Assembly (NCBI RefSeq): GCF_001591405.1
Contig: NZ_BCUV01000007.1
Span: 868,001 to 932,000, forward strand
Origin: Janibacter terrae NBRC 107853
GTDB taxonomy: Bacteria > Actinomycetota > Actinomycetes > Actinomycetales > Dermatophilaceae
DNA: 64,000 nt
Reading direction: 5' to 3'
The notes below the pieces were generated by a model. It was not told where the DNA came from. It worked only from the letters and a program-made list of their open reading frames with translations, and made no database searches. Below are positions 1-7,424 of the stretch, one piece after another; within the stretch, counting starts at the first letter, position 1; the number at the start of each line of letters is the position of its first letter. The position numbers and the translations under genes were made by a program.

Positions 1-321
1 GGCGGCGTTGATCTGGCCGAGCAGGGGGTTGACGAGGCGCAGGGACGCGTCTCGCATCTGGATCGTCAGGTCGACGTCGGGGACCGCACGGCAACTCAGG
101 CAGGTGCCGTCGGTGCGTTCCTCCTTCGTCACGACCGAGTCGGCCACGGGTCGGTTGTACGTGAAGGAACCCTCGAGCACGTCGATCTTGCAGATACCGC
201 AGCCGCCGCGTCGGCAGCCCACCGTGTAGGCGTAGCCGGCCTTCTGCAGGCCTGCCAGCACTGTGTCGTCGGGCGAGACGTGGATCTCGGTCCCCGACGG
301 CTGCACGATGATCGTCGTCAC
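1..321 (-). CDS. 2Fe-2S ferredoxin, plant/XylT type (3' end outside window)
   Basis: The visible 107 residues form a beta-grasp [2Fe-2S] ferredoxin with the cluster signature C36-x4-C41-x2-C44 and Cys74. The GTG start at 321 is preceded by AAGGAG at a normal distance, which fixes the start. Small ferredoxins of this kind pass electrons to ring-hydroxylating or extradiol oxygenases, or re-reduce catechol 2,3-dioxygenase iron (XylT). The aromatic-degradation neighbours support such a role, but the partner oxygenase is not in the window. The gene runs off the left edge, so its C-terminus and any further domain cannot be seen. Confidence 0.85.
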   Translation of the reverse strand, partial: MTTIIVQPSGTEIHVSPDDTVLAGLQKAGYAYTVGCRRGGCGICKIDVLEGSFTYNRPVADSVVTKEERTDGTCLSCRAVPDVDLTIQMRDASLRLVNPLLGQINAA

Positions 322-449
322 CGAACACTCCTTCGTGGTCGCTCACGAGGCAACTGCGCCCCGTACCACGACTCTCTCCCATCGCCAGGGCGAAGGGGTA
401 GACCGTTCCCCTGCGCGGAACGACGACGGCGCCAAGGCGTCGCGTCCGG
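322..449. other. short intergenic region, no feature recognised
   Basis: It carries the ferredoxin ribosome binding site at its left end. I see no clear terminator or promoter. One copy of the frequent octamer CGAAGGGG lies at 391. Confidence 0.4.
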
Positions 450-1088
450 TCAGGGACGCCCGCCGGTCCCGATGGCCTCGCGGATGACGGTCTGGATCAT
501 CGGGAGGAAGAGGTCGATGACCTCCGCGGCGGCGAAGTCGTCGAAAGCCTCGCCGGCGACGACCAGTCCCTCGGACAACGCCCGGACGAGCACGGCGACG
601 TCCATCGTCAGCTGCGGGTCGGCCACCTGCCCCAGCGCCCGCTCGAGCCAGACGATGAGCATCGTCAGGGTCTGTGCCCGCACGTCGAGGTAGGCCTGTC
701 GGGTCTGGCGGGTGTCCTCGCCCGTCTCCAGGAGCACCTGCATGCCGATGTTGAGAAAGCTCGGGCGCCGTCGCAGCGTCTCCTCCGTAGCCTGCAGGAT
801 CTGCCCGACGTGGTCGAGCACGTCGCCGGGCTGCGCACCCCACCCGGGCGACTCGGCGAGCCAGCGGGCAAAGCTGGTGCGCACGACCTCGGCGAAGAGG
901 GCGTCCTTGTCGCTGAAATACCAGTAGAGGCTCGAGACCGGCAGCCCGGAGCGCTTGCAGACGGCGGCGATCGTCGCGCCGGTGACACCACGCTCCCGGG
1001 CGACCTCGGCGGCGGCGACGAGGATCCGGTCACGGGAGGCCAGGCCCGGGTCCTTGGGGTCGGCCGCGCCGGTCGGCCTGCCGCTCAT
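450..1088 (-). CDS. TetR family transcriptional regulator
   Basis: A 212-residue TetR-type repressor. The helix-turn-helix lies at about residues 22-65 and includes the usual GLPVSSLYWYF segment followed by SDKDAL; the ligand-binding part is all-helical. The ATG at 1088 overlaps the stop of the second TetR gene (ATGA), so the two are translationally coupled. The neighbours are aromatic-catabolism genes, so an aromatic acid or its CoA ester is a reasonable ligand (inference). It and its neighbour are similar in the recognition helix (GLPxSSxYWxF) and may be old duplicates or may heterodimerise. Confidence 0.9.
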   Translation of the reverse strand: MSGRPTGAADPKDPGLASRDRILVAAAEVARERGVTGATIAAVCKRSGLPVSSLYWYFSDKDALFAEVVRTSFARWLAESPGWGAQPGDVLDHVGQILQATEETLRRRPSFLNIGMQVLLETGEDTRQTRQAYLDVRAQTLTMLIVWLERALGQVADPQLTMDVAVLVRALSEGLVVAGEAFDDFAAAEVIDLFLPMIQTVIREAIGTGGRP

Positions 1089-1729
1089 CGGGCCCACCCC
1101 AGCTCGCGGAGATGGGCCGACCAGCCCATGGCGAGCAGCGAGGTGAGGCGCCGCACGTCCTTGGGAGAGCTGGAGCGGACGTGGACGAAGAGCCCGTCCA
1201 TGAGCACCATGTGGGTCCGCGCGACGCGCTGGGCGGCAGCGAGCCGCGCGCTCTCGTCGGGGAAGGCCTCGGGGAGGAGCACCTCGGTCCACCACCTCGC
1301 CATCGCGTCCTCGGTGTCACGGCGCACGTCGAGGTAGCGCGCGCGGGCCTCGGGCTGCTTGACCCGCTTCTGCAGGGTGAGCAGCAGGCCGAGCTGCCAG
1401 AACTGAGGGGTGTCGACGAGCGACTGCGCGGCGCGCTGGAAGCGCTGCTCGACCCGCTCGCGCAGGTCCTCCGGCTCGGCCCGCTCCACCCACGTCGGGG
1501 CGGTCGGGCGCCACTGACGGTACGAGTACTCGAGGGTCGCCGCGAGCAGCTGGTCCTTGTTGCCGAAGTGCCAGTAGATCGAGCTGGCCGGCAGGCCCGT
1601 GCGCTCCACCACCTTGGCGACCGTCGTGCCGTCGTAGCCTGAGGTCGCGGCGATCTCCAGCGTCGCCCGCAGGATCGACTCCTTGGACTCCTCGCCCTGC
1701 TTGTGGACGCGGTCGGTCTTGCGCGGCAT
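1085..1729 (-). CDS. TetR family transcriptional regulator
   Basis: A 214-residue TetR regulator with the HTH at about residues 20-62 (GTTVAKVVERTGLPASSIYW followed by HFGNKDQL). The ATG at 1729 gives a conserved basic N-terminus (MPRKTDR); longer upstream extensions read into the promoter region and look non-coding. It is the first gene of a two-TetR operon and is divergent from the flavin reductase gene. The intergenic region between them holds an inverted repeat (1866-1881) that is a plausible operator for one or both TetR proteins. Confidence 0.88.
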   Translation of the reverse strand: MPRKTDRVHKQGEESKESILRATLEIAATSGYDGTTVAKVVERTGLPASSIYWHFGNKDQLLAATLEYSYRQWRPTAPTWVERAEPEDLRERVEQRFQRAAQSLVDTPQFWQLGLLLTLQKRVKQPEARARYLDVRRDTEDAMARWWTEVLLPEAFPDESARLAAAQRVARTHMVLMDGLFVHVRSSSPKDVRRLTSLLAMGWSAHLRELGWAR

Positions 1730-1784
1730 GCCACCCCCTCGGGTCTCGTTCGGTCCGCCTCGAGCAGGGCCGGTGCTGGAAGCG

Positions 1785-1799
1785 ATCCTACAGGGATCG
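1785..1799. promoter_or_regulatory. inverted repeat GATCC-N5-GGATC upstream of the TetR operon
   Basis: GATCC-TACAG-GGATC lies 56 bp upstream of the TetR operon start and includes a CTACA half-site like that in the 1866-1881 repeat. It may be a secondary operator; the evidence is only symmetry and location. Confidence 0.35.
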
Positions 1800-1865
1800 A
1801 TGCCGTCTGGCGCGGAATCCTGCGACGGAGGCTTGATCAACCCCCTTCGCGATGGCTACTCTCGC

Positions 1866-1881
1866 TGTAGCAACCACTACA
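1866..1881. promoter_or_regulatory. candidate TetR operator TGTAG-N6-CTACA
   Basis: A 16-bp perfect inverted repeat (TGTAG CAACCA CTACA, extendable to CTGTAG/CTACAG) sits between the divergent TetR operon and flavin reductase gene. A near copy, TGTAG-N6-CAACA, occurs at 5104-5119 between the next divergent pair. The size and position suit a TetR dimer, and sharing between two promoters suggests a local regulon. Confidence 0.55.
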
Positions 1882-1927
1882 GGCTTCCCCCGTGGGGCCG
1901 TCATCCGAGACTCAACGAGGAGCTCAC

Positions 1928-3163
1928 ATGGCAGCGGACCAGGCGCTCGAGCGCCGCTTCGACGACGCGACCTTCCGCGAGGTCCTCGGCCACTACCCGA
2001 CGGGCGTGGTCGCCGTCACCGGGACGCACCCCGACGGCGAGCCGGTCGCCATGGTGGTCGGCACCTTCAGCTCGGTGTCGATGGACCCCCCGCTCGTGGC
2101 CTTCATGCCCGGGGCGCACTCCGGCACCTACGCGCGGCTGCGCGAGTGCCCCTCCTTCGTCATCAACGTCCTCGCCCACGACCAGACGGATGTCTGCCGC
2201 ACGATGGCGATCCCGGCCGACGACAAGTTCGAGCGCGTCGGCTGGTCGCCCTCCGCGCAGGGTGCGCCCGTGCTCGACGACGCGGTCGCCCTGATCCACT
2301 GCCGCCGCGAGCAGGAGGTGCTCGCCGGCGACCACTACATCACCATCTGCGCGGTCGACGACCTCGAGGTCAACCGTCCGGTGACCCCCCTGCTCTTCTT
2401 CCAGGGCGGGTACGGCGGGTTCAACCCCAAGGGCCTGTCCGCGCTCGGCGACGGTGACTTCATCGCCGCCCTGCGCCTCGCCGAGACGGCCCGTCCGCAC
2501 ATCCGCCGCATCGCCGACCGGCACGGCTGCGAGTCGGCCGTCCTCGTCGCGATCGACGACGAGGACATGACCACGGCCGACTCCGCCTTCGGCGGGAGCG
2601 CGGAGGCGTACGAGCGGCTCGGGGCCCGGATCCCGCTGATGCCGCCGATCGGCGAGGTCTACGTCGCGTTCGCCCCGCCGCAGGTCCAGGAGCACTGGCT
2701 CGCGAAGGCGGCCAAGGACGAGGAGGCGATCGCCCACTACCGCGGACGGCTCGAGGCGATCCGCCGCGACGGCTTCGCGGTCGTCCAGGTCGGTCCGGAG
2801 CGCGAGGAGGAGTACGCGCGCCTGCACGAGGCGCTCGACGAGTACGCCTCCGGCCCCCTCACCCCGAGCCGCGAGCGTGCCGTCCGCGAGGTCATCGCGC
2901 AGATGTCGCTCTTCTTCGGACCGGTGGACATCTGCGAGGACGGCACCTACGACCTCGGCTCGATCGTCGTCCCGGTCTTCAACCCCCACGGCGGCGTCTC
3001 CATGGTCCTGCGGATGACCCAGCTCCCGCAGGACGTCGACGGGACGGTCGTGCGGGAGTGGGTCGCCTCGCTGCAGCAGGCCGCCGCCGAGATGACCGAC
3101 GCGCTCGGCCACAACGGCAGCAGCGAGCTGCTCAGGGACTACCAGAGCTGGTTCATGATGTGA
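1928..3163 (+). CDS. flavin reductase domain fused to IclR-type effector-binding domain
   Basis: A 411-residue protein. Residues about 10-165 are an NAD(P)H:flavin reductase domain of the HpaC/DIM6-NTAB type (GHYPTGVVAVTG, GTFSSVSMDPPL). Residues about 180-400 resemble the C-terminal ligand-binding domain of IclR regulators (ARPHIRRIADRHGCESAVLV, then a segment RIPLMPPIGEVYVAF). No HTH is present. The likely role is to supply reduced flavin to a two-component aromatic monooxygenase, with the extra domain binding the aromatic substrate to control activity. This resembles the effector-binding extension of Acinetobacter p-hydroxyphenylacetate hydroxylase reductase (known for that family; inferred here). 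The ATG at 1928 has GAGGAG upstream. No oxygenase partner is visible. Confidence 0.8.
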   Translation: MAADQALERRFDDATFREVLGHYPTGVVAVTGTHPDGEPVAMVVGTFSSVSMDPPLVAFMPGAHSGTYARLRECPSFVINVLAHDQTDVCRTMAIPADDKFERVGWSPSAQGAPVLDDAVALIHCRREQEVLAGDHYITICAVDDLEVNRPVTPLLFFQGGYGGFNPKGLSALGDGDFIAALRLAETARPHIRRIADRHGCESAVLVAIDDEDMTTADSAFGGSAEAYERLGARIPLMPPIGEVYVAFAPPQVQEHWLAKAAKDEEAIAHYRGRLEAIRRDGFAVVQVGPEREEEYARLHEALDEYASGPLTPSRERAVREVIAQMSLFFGPVDICEDGTYDLGSIVVPVFNPHGGVSMVLRMTQLPQDVDGTVVREWVASLQQAAAEMTDALGHNGSSELLRDYQSWFMM

Positions 3164-3171
3164 GCGCGGAG

Positions 3172-3199
3172 GGCGAAGGGGGTTCAGGCCCCCTTCGCC
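3172..3199. terminator. hairpin terminator between convergent genes
   Basis: An 11-bp perfect stem (GGCGAAGGGGG / CCCCCTTCGCC) with a 6-nt loop lies just after the flavin reductase stop and at the end of the convergent FAD pseudogene. Each arm contains one copy of the frequent octamer CGAAGGGG/CCCCTTCG. There is no strong U-tract. Confidence 0.6.
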
Positions 3200-4177
3200 A
3201 CCTCCGCGCCGATGATCCACCCGGCCCCCATGGCGGCCATGAGCCCCCCGCCGGAGGAGTAGCCCTCCGAGCGCGGGCCGGCCGTCCCGACCGCGCTGCC
3301 GCCCCCGACCCGCAGGCCGACCACGGTCGAGCCGTCCGCACGCACGAGCCGGCCCCGCGGGTCCACGAGCGCCCCGCCCTGGGTCGTCAGCACCCCGTGG
3401 GTGACCCACGTGTGGTGCAGGCGCCCGCTCTGGGCCCGACGACCCTCGATCGGGCGCACCGACTCCTCGAGCCGGGCGAGCGGGATGCCGGTCTGCCGGG
3501 CGAGGTCTGCCAGGTCCTCTGCCTCGCGGATCGCCCCGGCGGCCAGGGAGTCGCGCATCATCTCCGAGGTGATCGTCTCGGCCATCGCCTGCTCGTCCCA
3601 GAGCATCAGGGCCCGTTCGCCCGGCTGCGCCTGGATCTGCGCGGCGAGCCCGGAGTAGCCGTGGGCCTGCTCGTCGACGAAGCGCTCCCCGTCGGTGTTG
3701 ACGAGGACCGCGCCCGCCCACGGCAGGGCCGGGTTGACCCGCGTGCCGTGGCCGAGCGTCATCTGGCCGTGCCGCAGGCAGGCCTCCATGTGCGTCCACT
3801 GCGCCCCGAGCGGCTCGAGCCACGCGACGGAGTCACCCGTCGACGTGCTCACGCCGCCGTAGAAGGGGGTGCCGAGGGACGCCGCGAAGCGCCGCATGAG
3901 CTCGGGGTTGTTCGCGAAGCCGTCGGTGGCGACCACCGTCGTCGCCGCCCGCACCTCGACGAGCTCGCCGTTCTGCTCGGCGACGAGACCCGACGACGCG
4001 CTCGTCGCCCGGGCGCTCGGGGTCGGGCTCGGTGAGCAGCCGGCGCACCGGCGCCTCGTCGACGAAGGCGACGTTGTCCCGGGAGACCAGCTCGGCCCGC
4101 AGGCAGGACATGAGCGGTCCGCCGCCCCGGCGCTCCGGGTCGGTCACGACGTGCTCGTCGTGAGCGAGACTTCTCTG
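3184..4177 (-). pseudogene. remnant of FAD-dependent dehydrogenase/fumarate-reductase-like flavoprotein (frameshifted, 5' truncated)
   Basis: The last 256 residues match the C-terminal part of FAD-binding_2 enzymes such as 3-ketosteroid dehydrogenase and fumarate reductase: VVATDGFANN, the mobile domain, and a terminal SEGYSSGGGLMAAMGAGWII followed by GAEVAKGA. The preceding coding segment (MSCLRAELVSRDNVAFVDEA) is in another frame. One extra base in a C-run at 3989-3991 (GGG on the coding strand) restores continuity if removed, giving GDERVVGLVAEQNGELVEV. Upstream, the frame hits a stop at 4178-4180 and no GxGxxG dinucleotide-binding start is present, so the N-terminal roughly 150-200 residues are missing. 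It is very probably a dead gene; the frameshift alone could be a sequencing error, but the missing N-terminus could not. Confidence 0.75.
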
Positions 4178-4227
4178 TCAGTTCCGGTGCAGCGAAGGGG
4201 GGGCGGGGCACGATCCGTCGGGTCGGC

Positions 4228-5085
4228 TCAGCCCGTGACGAGCCGGTGCTCCATGCGCCCCACCCCGGTCACCCATGTCGTGAGCGTCTGCCCGGGCCGC
4301 AGGAACCGCGGCGGGTCGAGGGCCATGCCGACCCCGTCGGGCGTCCCGGTGAAGACGAGGTCGCCGGGGGAGAAGGTCAGGACCTGCGACAGCTCGGCGA
4401 TCGCCCGGGCGATCGGGTAGAGGAGCTTGGCCGTCGTGCCGTCCTGGACGACCTCCCCGTCGACCGCGCACCCGAGCGCGAGATCGTCCAGGGGTGGCGC
4501 GTCGTCGAGGGTGACCACCCAGGGACCGATCGGGGAGAAGCCGGGGAAGGACTTGGCCAGGCCGAACTGCGGCGCGGGGCCGCGCAGCTGGCGGTCCCGC
4601 TCGGAGAGGTCCTGCCCGACGGTGACCCCGGCGAGGGCGGCGACGGCCTCCTGCGGGCTCGCCCGGTGGAGCGTACGTCCCAGGACGGCGACGACCTCGA
4701 CCTCCCAGTCGACCGACCCCTCCGGCAGGACCACCTCGCCGTGGGCGCCGGTGATCGAGCTCGGCCACTTGGTGAAGACGGGCGGCAGGTCCGCCGGCGG
4801 CTCGAAGCCGGACTCGAGGGCGTGCTCGGCGTAGTTGAGGCCGATGGCGACGACGGACGACGGGCGGGGGACCGGCGCGTCGAGCTCCTCGAGCGCCACG
4901 GGGGTGGCGGTGGACGGGTCGGCCGCAGCGACCAGAGAGCGCAGCTCGTCCACGGCCGCGTACATCGCCATGGGGTCCGGGCCGATCCTCCCTTCACTCA
5001 GGGTCGCGACGTCCCACCCGTGGAGGGGTCCCTCCACACCTCCCGGCAGAACCACCCCTCGTCCTGCGCTGCTGGCCATCCTCAT
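4228..5085 (-). CDS. fumarylacetoacetate hydrolase (FAH) family protein
   Basis: A 285-residue FAH-superfamily enzyme, with metal-binding and active-site blocks in family order: the GLNYAEHALE block, VDWEVEVVAVLG (acidic ligands), a GQDLSERDRQ block, KSFPGFSPIGPWV, and VFTGTPDGVGM near the end. Members act as 2-hydroxyhepta-2,4-dienedioate isomerases, 2-oxopent-4-enoate hydratase-like enzymes or acylpyruvate hydrolases, usually needing Mg2+ or Mn2+. Beside a meta-cleavage hydrolase, a lower-pathway hydratase/isomerase/decarboxylase role in catechol meta-cleavage is likely. The exact reaction cannot be told from sequence. The ATG at 5085 has AAGGTGGG about 6 nt upstream. It is divergent from the hydrolase gene. 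Confidence 0.85.
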   Translation of the reverse strand: MRMASSAGRGVVLPGGVEGPLHGWDVATLSEGRIGPDPMAMYAAVDELRSLVAAADPSTATPVALEELDAPVPRPSSVVAIGLNYAEHALESGFEPPADLPPVFTKWPSSITGAHGEVVLPEGSVDWEVEVVAVLGRTLHRASPQEAVAALAGVTVGQDLSERDRQLRGPAPQFGLAKSFPGFSPIGPWVVTLDDAPPLDDLALGCAVDGEVVQDGTTAKLLYPIARAIAELSQVLTFSPGDLVFTGTPDGVGMALDPPRFLRPGQTLTTWVTGVGRMEHRLVTG

Positions 5086-5103
5086 CCGTCAACCCACCTT
5101 CCG

Positions 5104-5119
5104 TGTAGTAGATGCAACA
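5104..5119. promoter_or_regulatory. candidate operator TGTAG-N6-CAACA
   Basis: An imperfect copy of the inverted repeat at 1866-1881, with the same half-site and the same 6-nt spacer, between the divergent FAH and hydrolase genes. It is probably bound by the same TetR regulator. Confidence 0.45.
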
Positions 5120-5151
5120 GATCACCAGTTCAGGCGGGCCATGGCAAGACC

Positions 5152-5180
5152 TTGTTCCGCGTCGGCTTCCGGCATATCGT
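5152..5180 (+). promoter_or_regulatory. candidate promoter of the meta-cleavage hydrolase gene
   Basis: A -35-like TTGTTC (5152-5157) and -10-like TATCGT (5175-5180) are separated by 17 bp, about 30 bp upstream of the hydrolase start. This is a pattern match only. Confidence 0.4.
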
Positions 5181-5210
5181 GTAACGACCACTCTAGATAA
5201 GGACACGTCA

Positions 5211-6071
5211 ATGCCGACGAAGAACGCCGAGGTCACCAGCCGCGACGTCGCCCTGAGCGAGGTCACCTACCGGGTCCACACCACCGGGGAGCCGGGCATG
5301 ACCCCGCTCCTGCTGCTGCACGGCTCCGGGCCCGGGGCCACCGGGACCTCGAACTGGAAGGCCGTCATCGAGGAGCTCGGGGACCGCTACCACTGCATCG
5401 CCCCCGACATGATCGGTTTCGGTGACTCCACGCACCTCGAGGACCCGCCGCGGGGGATGAAGGCGCTCAACCTCGTCCAGGCCCGCACCCTCTTCGAGCT
5501 GCTCGACCACCTCGGCATCACCGAGCCGGTCACCCTCGTCGGCAACTCGATGGGTGGGATGATCTCGCTCGAGATGGCCCTCCTCGACGGCGGGCGCATC
5601 CGCACCATGCTCCTCATGGGCTCCGGCGGCGCACCCGACCTGCCGGTCACCGAGGGGCTGCAGCACCTCTTCGGCTTCTACGCCGACCCCACGCCGGCGT
5701 CGATGAAGCAGCTGCTCTCGTCCTTCGTCTACGACATGGACGTCCTGGCCGCCAAGGTCGACGAGGTCGTCGCGGAGCGGATGCCCTACATCGAGCGGCC
5801 CGACATCCAGCGCTCGCACGCGGCGATGTTCGACCCCTCGGCGCCCAAGCCGGGCTTCACGGCCGAGGAGATGGCGACGATCCCGCACAAGATCCTGTGC
5901 GTCCACGGTCGCGACGACATCATCGTCCCGGTGCAGTCGAGCACCTGGCTGGCCCAGCAGCTGCCGGACGCGTCGCTGCACATCATCCCCAAGAGCGGTC
6001 ACTGGACCCAGATCGAGGCCCACGACACCTTCGTGTTCCTCCTCGAGAGCCTCGTCGCCGACAAGTTCTGA
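5211..6071 (+). CDS. alpha/beta hydrolase, meta-cleavage product hydrolase type
   Basis: A 286-residue alpha/beta hydrolase. It shows the oxyanion segment LLLLHGSGPGATGTSNW (33-49), the nucleophile elbow GNSMGG with Ser113, the acid in HGRDDIIVP (Asp235 or Asp236) and His264 in SGHW. The HGSGPGA and GNSMGG forms are typical of C-C hydrolases of aromatic degradation (XylF/TodF/BphD/HsaD). These split ring-fission products into a dienoate and a carboxylic acid. The exact substrate is not predictable. The ATG at 5211 is preceded by AAGGA; a longer N-terminal reading starts inside the promoter region. It is the last gene of the catabolic group before the insertion element. Confidence 0.88.
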   Translation: MPTKNAEVTSRDVALSEVTYRVHTTGEPGMTPLLLLHGSGPGATGTSNWKAVIEELGDRYHCIAPDMIGFGDSTHLEDPPRGMKALNLVQARTLFELLDHLGITEPVTLVGNSMGGMISLEMALLDGGRIRTMLLMGSGGAPDLPVTEGLQHLFGFYADPTPASMKQLLSSFVYDMDVLAAKVDEVVAERMPYIERPDIQRSHAAMFDPSAPKPGFTAEEMATIPHKILCVHGRDDIIVPVQSSTWLAQQLPDASLHIIPKSGHWTQIEAHDTFVFLLESLVADKF

Positions 6072-6149
6072 GACGCTGGCGCGTCCGGACGCTCCGGCAC
6101 GCTCCGACGACGAGGCGCGGCGTCCCCCTTCGTCCCGGTCGTGCATTCC

Positions 6150-7314
6150 CCTAGGTGTAACTGGGCATGACCTTGGTGACACGGGTCTTGGCGCGGCTGG
6201 CTGGGGGTTGGTCCCCGATGGCGCTGTGTGGGCGATGGTAGTTGTAGTGGGTCACCCAGATCTGTAGCTGTCGTCGGCGGGCTTCTTCGGAGGGGTAGGC
6301 GTCGGCGTAGAGGACCTCGCGGGCCATGGTCTGCTGGTAGCGCTCGACCTTGCCGTTGTGCTTGGGCGTGTAGGGCTTGATCCGCTTGTGTTTCGAGGCG
6401 AAGGAGAGCACCGAGCGGGTGAAGTTCTTGGCGCGGTAACAGGACCCGTTGTCGGTGACGATGCGGGTGATGCGGGTGATGCCGTGCGCGGCGAAGAAGA
6501 CCCGGGCGCGGGCCAGGAACGCGATCGCGGTCGCGGCGCTCTCGTCGTCGTGGGCCTCGGTGTAGACCATCCGGGTGAAGCCGTCCACGGCCGAGTGCAG
6601 GTAGGTGTAGCCCACCTTGGCGCCGCGGTGGTGTCCTCGCAGGCCGCGGGCCCGGTCAGCGTCCGAGCCGCGGCCGTGGACGCGCCACCCGCCCCCGGGC
6701 GGGATGCGTCCGACCTTCTTCACGTCCAGGTGGATCATGTGCCCGGGGTAGCGCGCGATGATCTTGCCGGCGGGCTGCTGGCGCAGGGGCTGCCCGTCGA
6801 CGTCCAGGTCCCGCAGCCGGTTCAAGCCCTCGCGGCGCAGGATCCGGGCGATGGTGCACACCGCCACATTCGTGCCCTCATCGGCCAGCGCCAGATGGAT
6901 GCGCCGCGCGGACCACTTACGGCGCCGCAGCTCGATGATCCGCTCGACCACCGGTTCGGCAGTCGCGCTCGGGGAGCGTTGTGGCCGGCTGGAGCGGTCG
7001 TGCAGCCCTTCCTCGCCGTGCTCGCGGTAGCGGGCTACCCATTTGGACAGGCACTGGCGTGAGATCGCGGCCTCGGCTGCGACGTGCGCGATCGGCCGCG
7101 GGCCGGCCTCATCATTGGCCTGACCCAGCACTCGCTCGATCAGACGTAGGCGACCACCAGGGGTCATCGGGGCATTAGCGTGGGACACAGGGCAGGTTCC
7201 TTTGGCTGGCTCGTGATGAACGGCTTTGACACCCTCATCCTGTCGCCACGGGGACCTGCCCGCCCTGTTACGCCCCTCCTCGTGTCACCAACCTCATGCC
7301 CCGCAACACCTAGG
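6150..7314. mobile_element. IS481-family insertion sequence with 6-bp target duplication
   Basis: The element proper spans 6156-7308 (1153 bp). The ends are 28-bp imperfect inverted repeats at 6156-6183 and 7281-7308 that match at 23 of 28 positions. Both sides carry the duplicated target CCTAGG (6150-6155 and 7309-7314), the NCTAGN target known for IS481. One transposase gene fills the element. The reading frame is intact and the ends are well kept, so insertion looks recent. It struck the exact centre of a pre-existing CTAG palindrome. Confidence 0.93.
6151..7188 (-). CDS. IS481-family transposase
   Basis: A 345-residue DDE transposase. An N-terminal helix-turn-helix region (about 10-130; AAISRQCLSKWVARYREHG) is followed by an rve integrase core with the catalytic residues in HLDVKKV, TDNGSCY and VERYQQT. 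The C-terminus holds the YNYHRPHSAIGDQPP box typical of the family. The stop codon TAG (6151-6153) lies wholly in the duplicated target CCTAGG, outside the element, so the target site supplies the stop. The start ATG at 7188 lies about 120 bp inside the right end. No frameshift is seen, so it is probably active. Confidence 0.95.
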   Translation of the reverse strand: MSHANAPMTPGGRLRLIERVLGQANDEAGPRPIAHVAAEAAISRQCLSKWVARYREHGEEGLHDRSSRPQRSPSATAEPVVERIIELRRRKWSARRIHLALADEGTNVAVCTIARILRREGLNRLRDLDVDGQPLRQQPAGKIIARYPGHMIHLDVKKVGRIPPGGGWRVHGRGSDADRARGLRGHHRGAKVGYTYLHSAVDGFTRMVYTEAHDDESAATAIAFLARARVFFAAHGITRITRIVTDNGSCYRAKNFTRSVLSFASKHKRIKPYTPKHNGKVERYQQTMAREVLYADAYPSEEARRRQLQIWVTHYNYHRPHSAIGDQPPASRAKTRVTKVMPSYT

Positions 7315-7424
7315 GCAATGCGCGTCAAGGTCCGCATTCCCCTAGGGGAATGCACGTCCAGGTCTACATTGCCCTAGGGGAATGCCGGACGAAGGGGGCC
7401 CGTCCCGCGTCTGCGGGGCGGCGC

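Larger units (their letters stand above)
6143..7385. repeat. array of three 20-bp CTAG palindromes with 32-bp period, first unit split by IS481
   Basis: Units: (1) GCATTCCCCTAGG at 6143-6155 continued by CCTAGGGCAATGC at 7309-7321, interrupted by the IS; (2) a perfect palindrome GCATTCCCCTAGGGGAATGC at 7334-7353; (3) ACATTGCCCTAGGGGAATGC at 7366-7385. The CTAG centres after the element fall at 7311/7312, 7343/7344 and 7375/7376, exactly 32 bp apart. The 12-bp spacers are alike (GCGTCAAGGTCC, ACGTCCAGGTCT). The period equals about three helical turns, so all units face the same side of the DNA. The function is unknown: a cooperative protein-binding array or an extragenic palindromic repeat family are options. 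Confidence 0.85.

Noticed and set aside
6143-7385. The palindrome array as a CRISPR
   Set aside because: Units are palindromes with near-identical 12-bp spacers, only three copies, and no cas genes are present; true CRISPR spacers are longer and unique.
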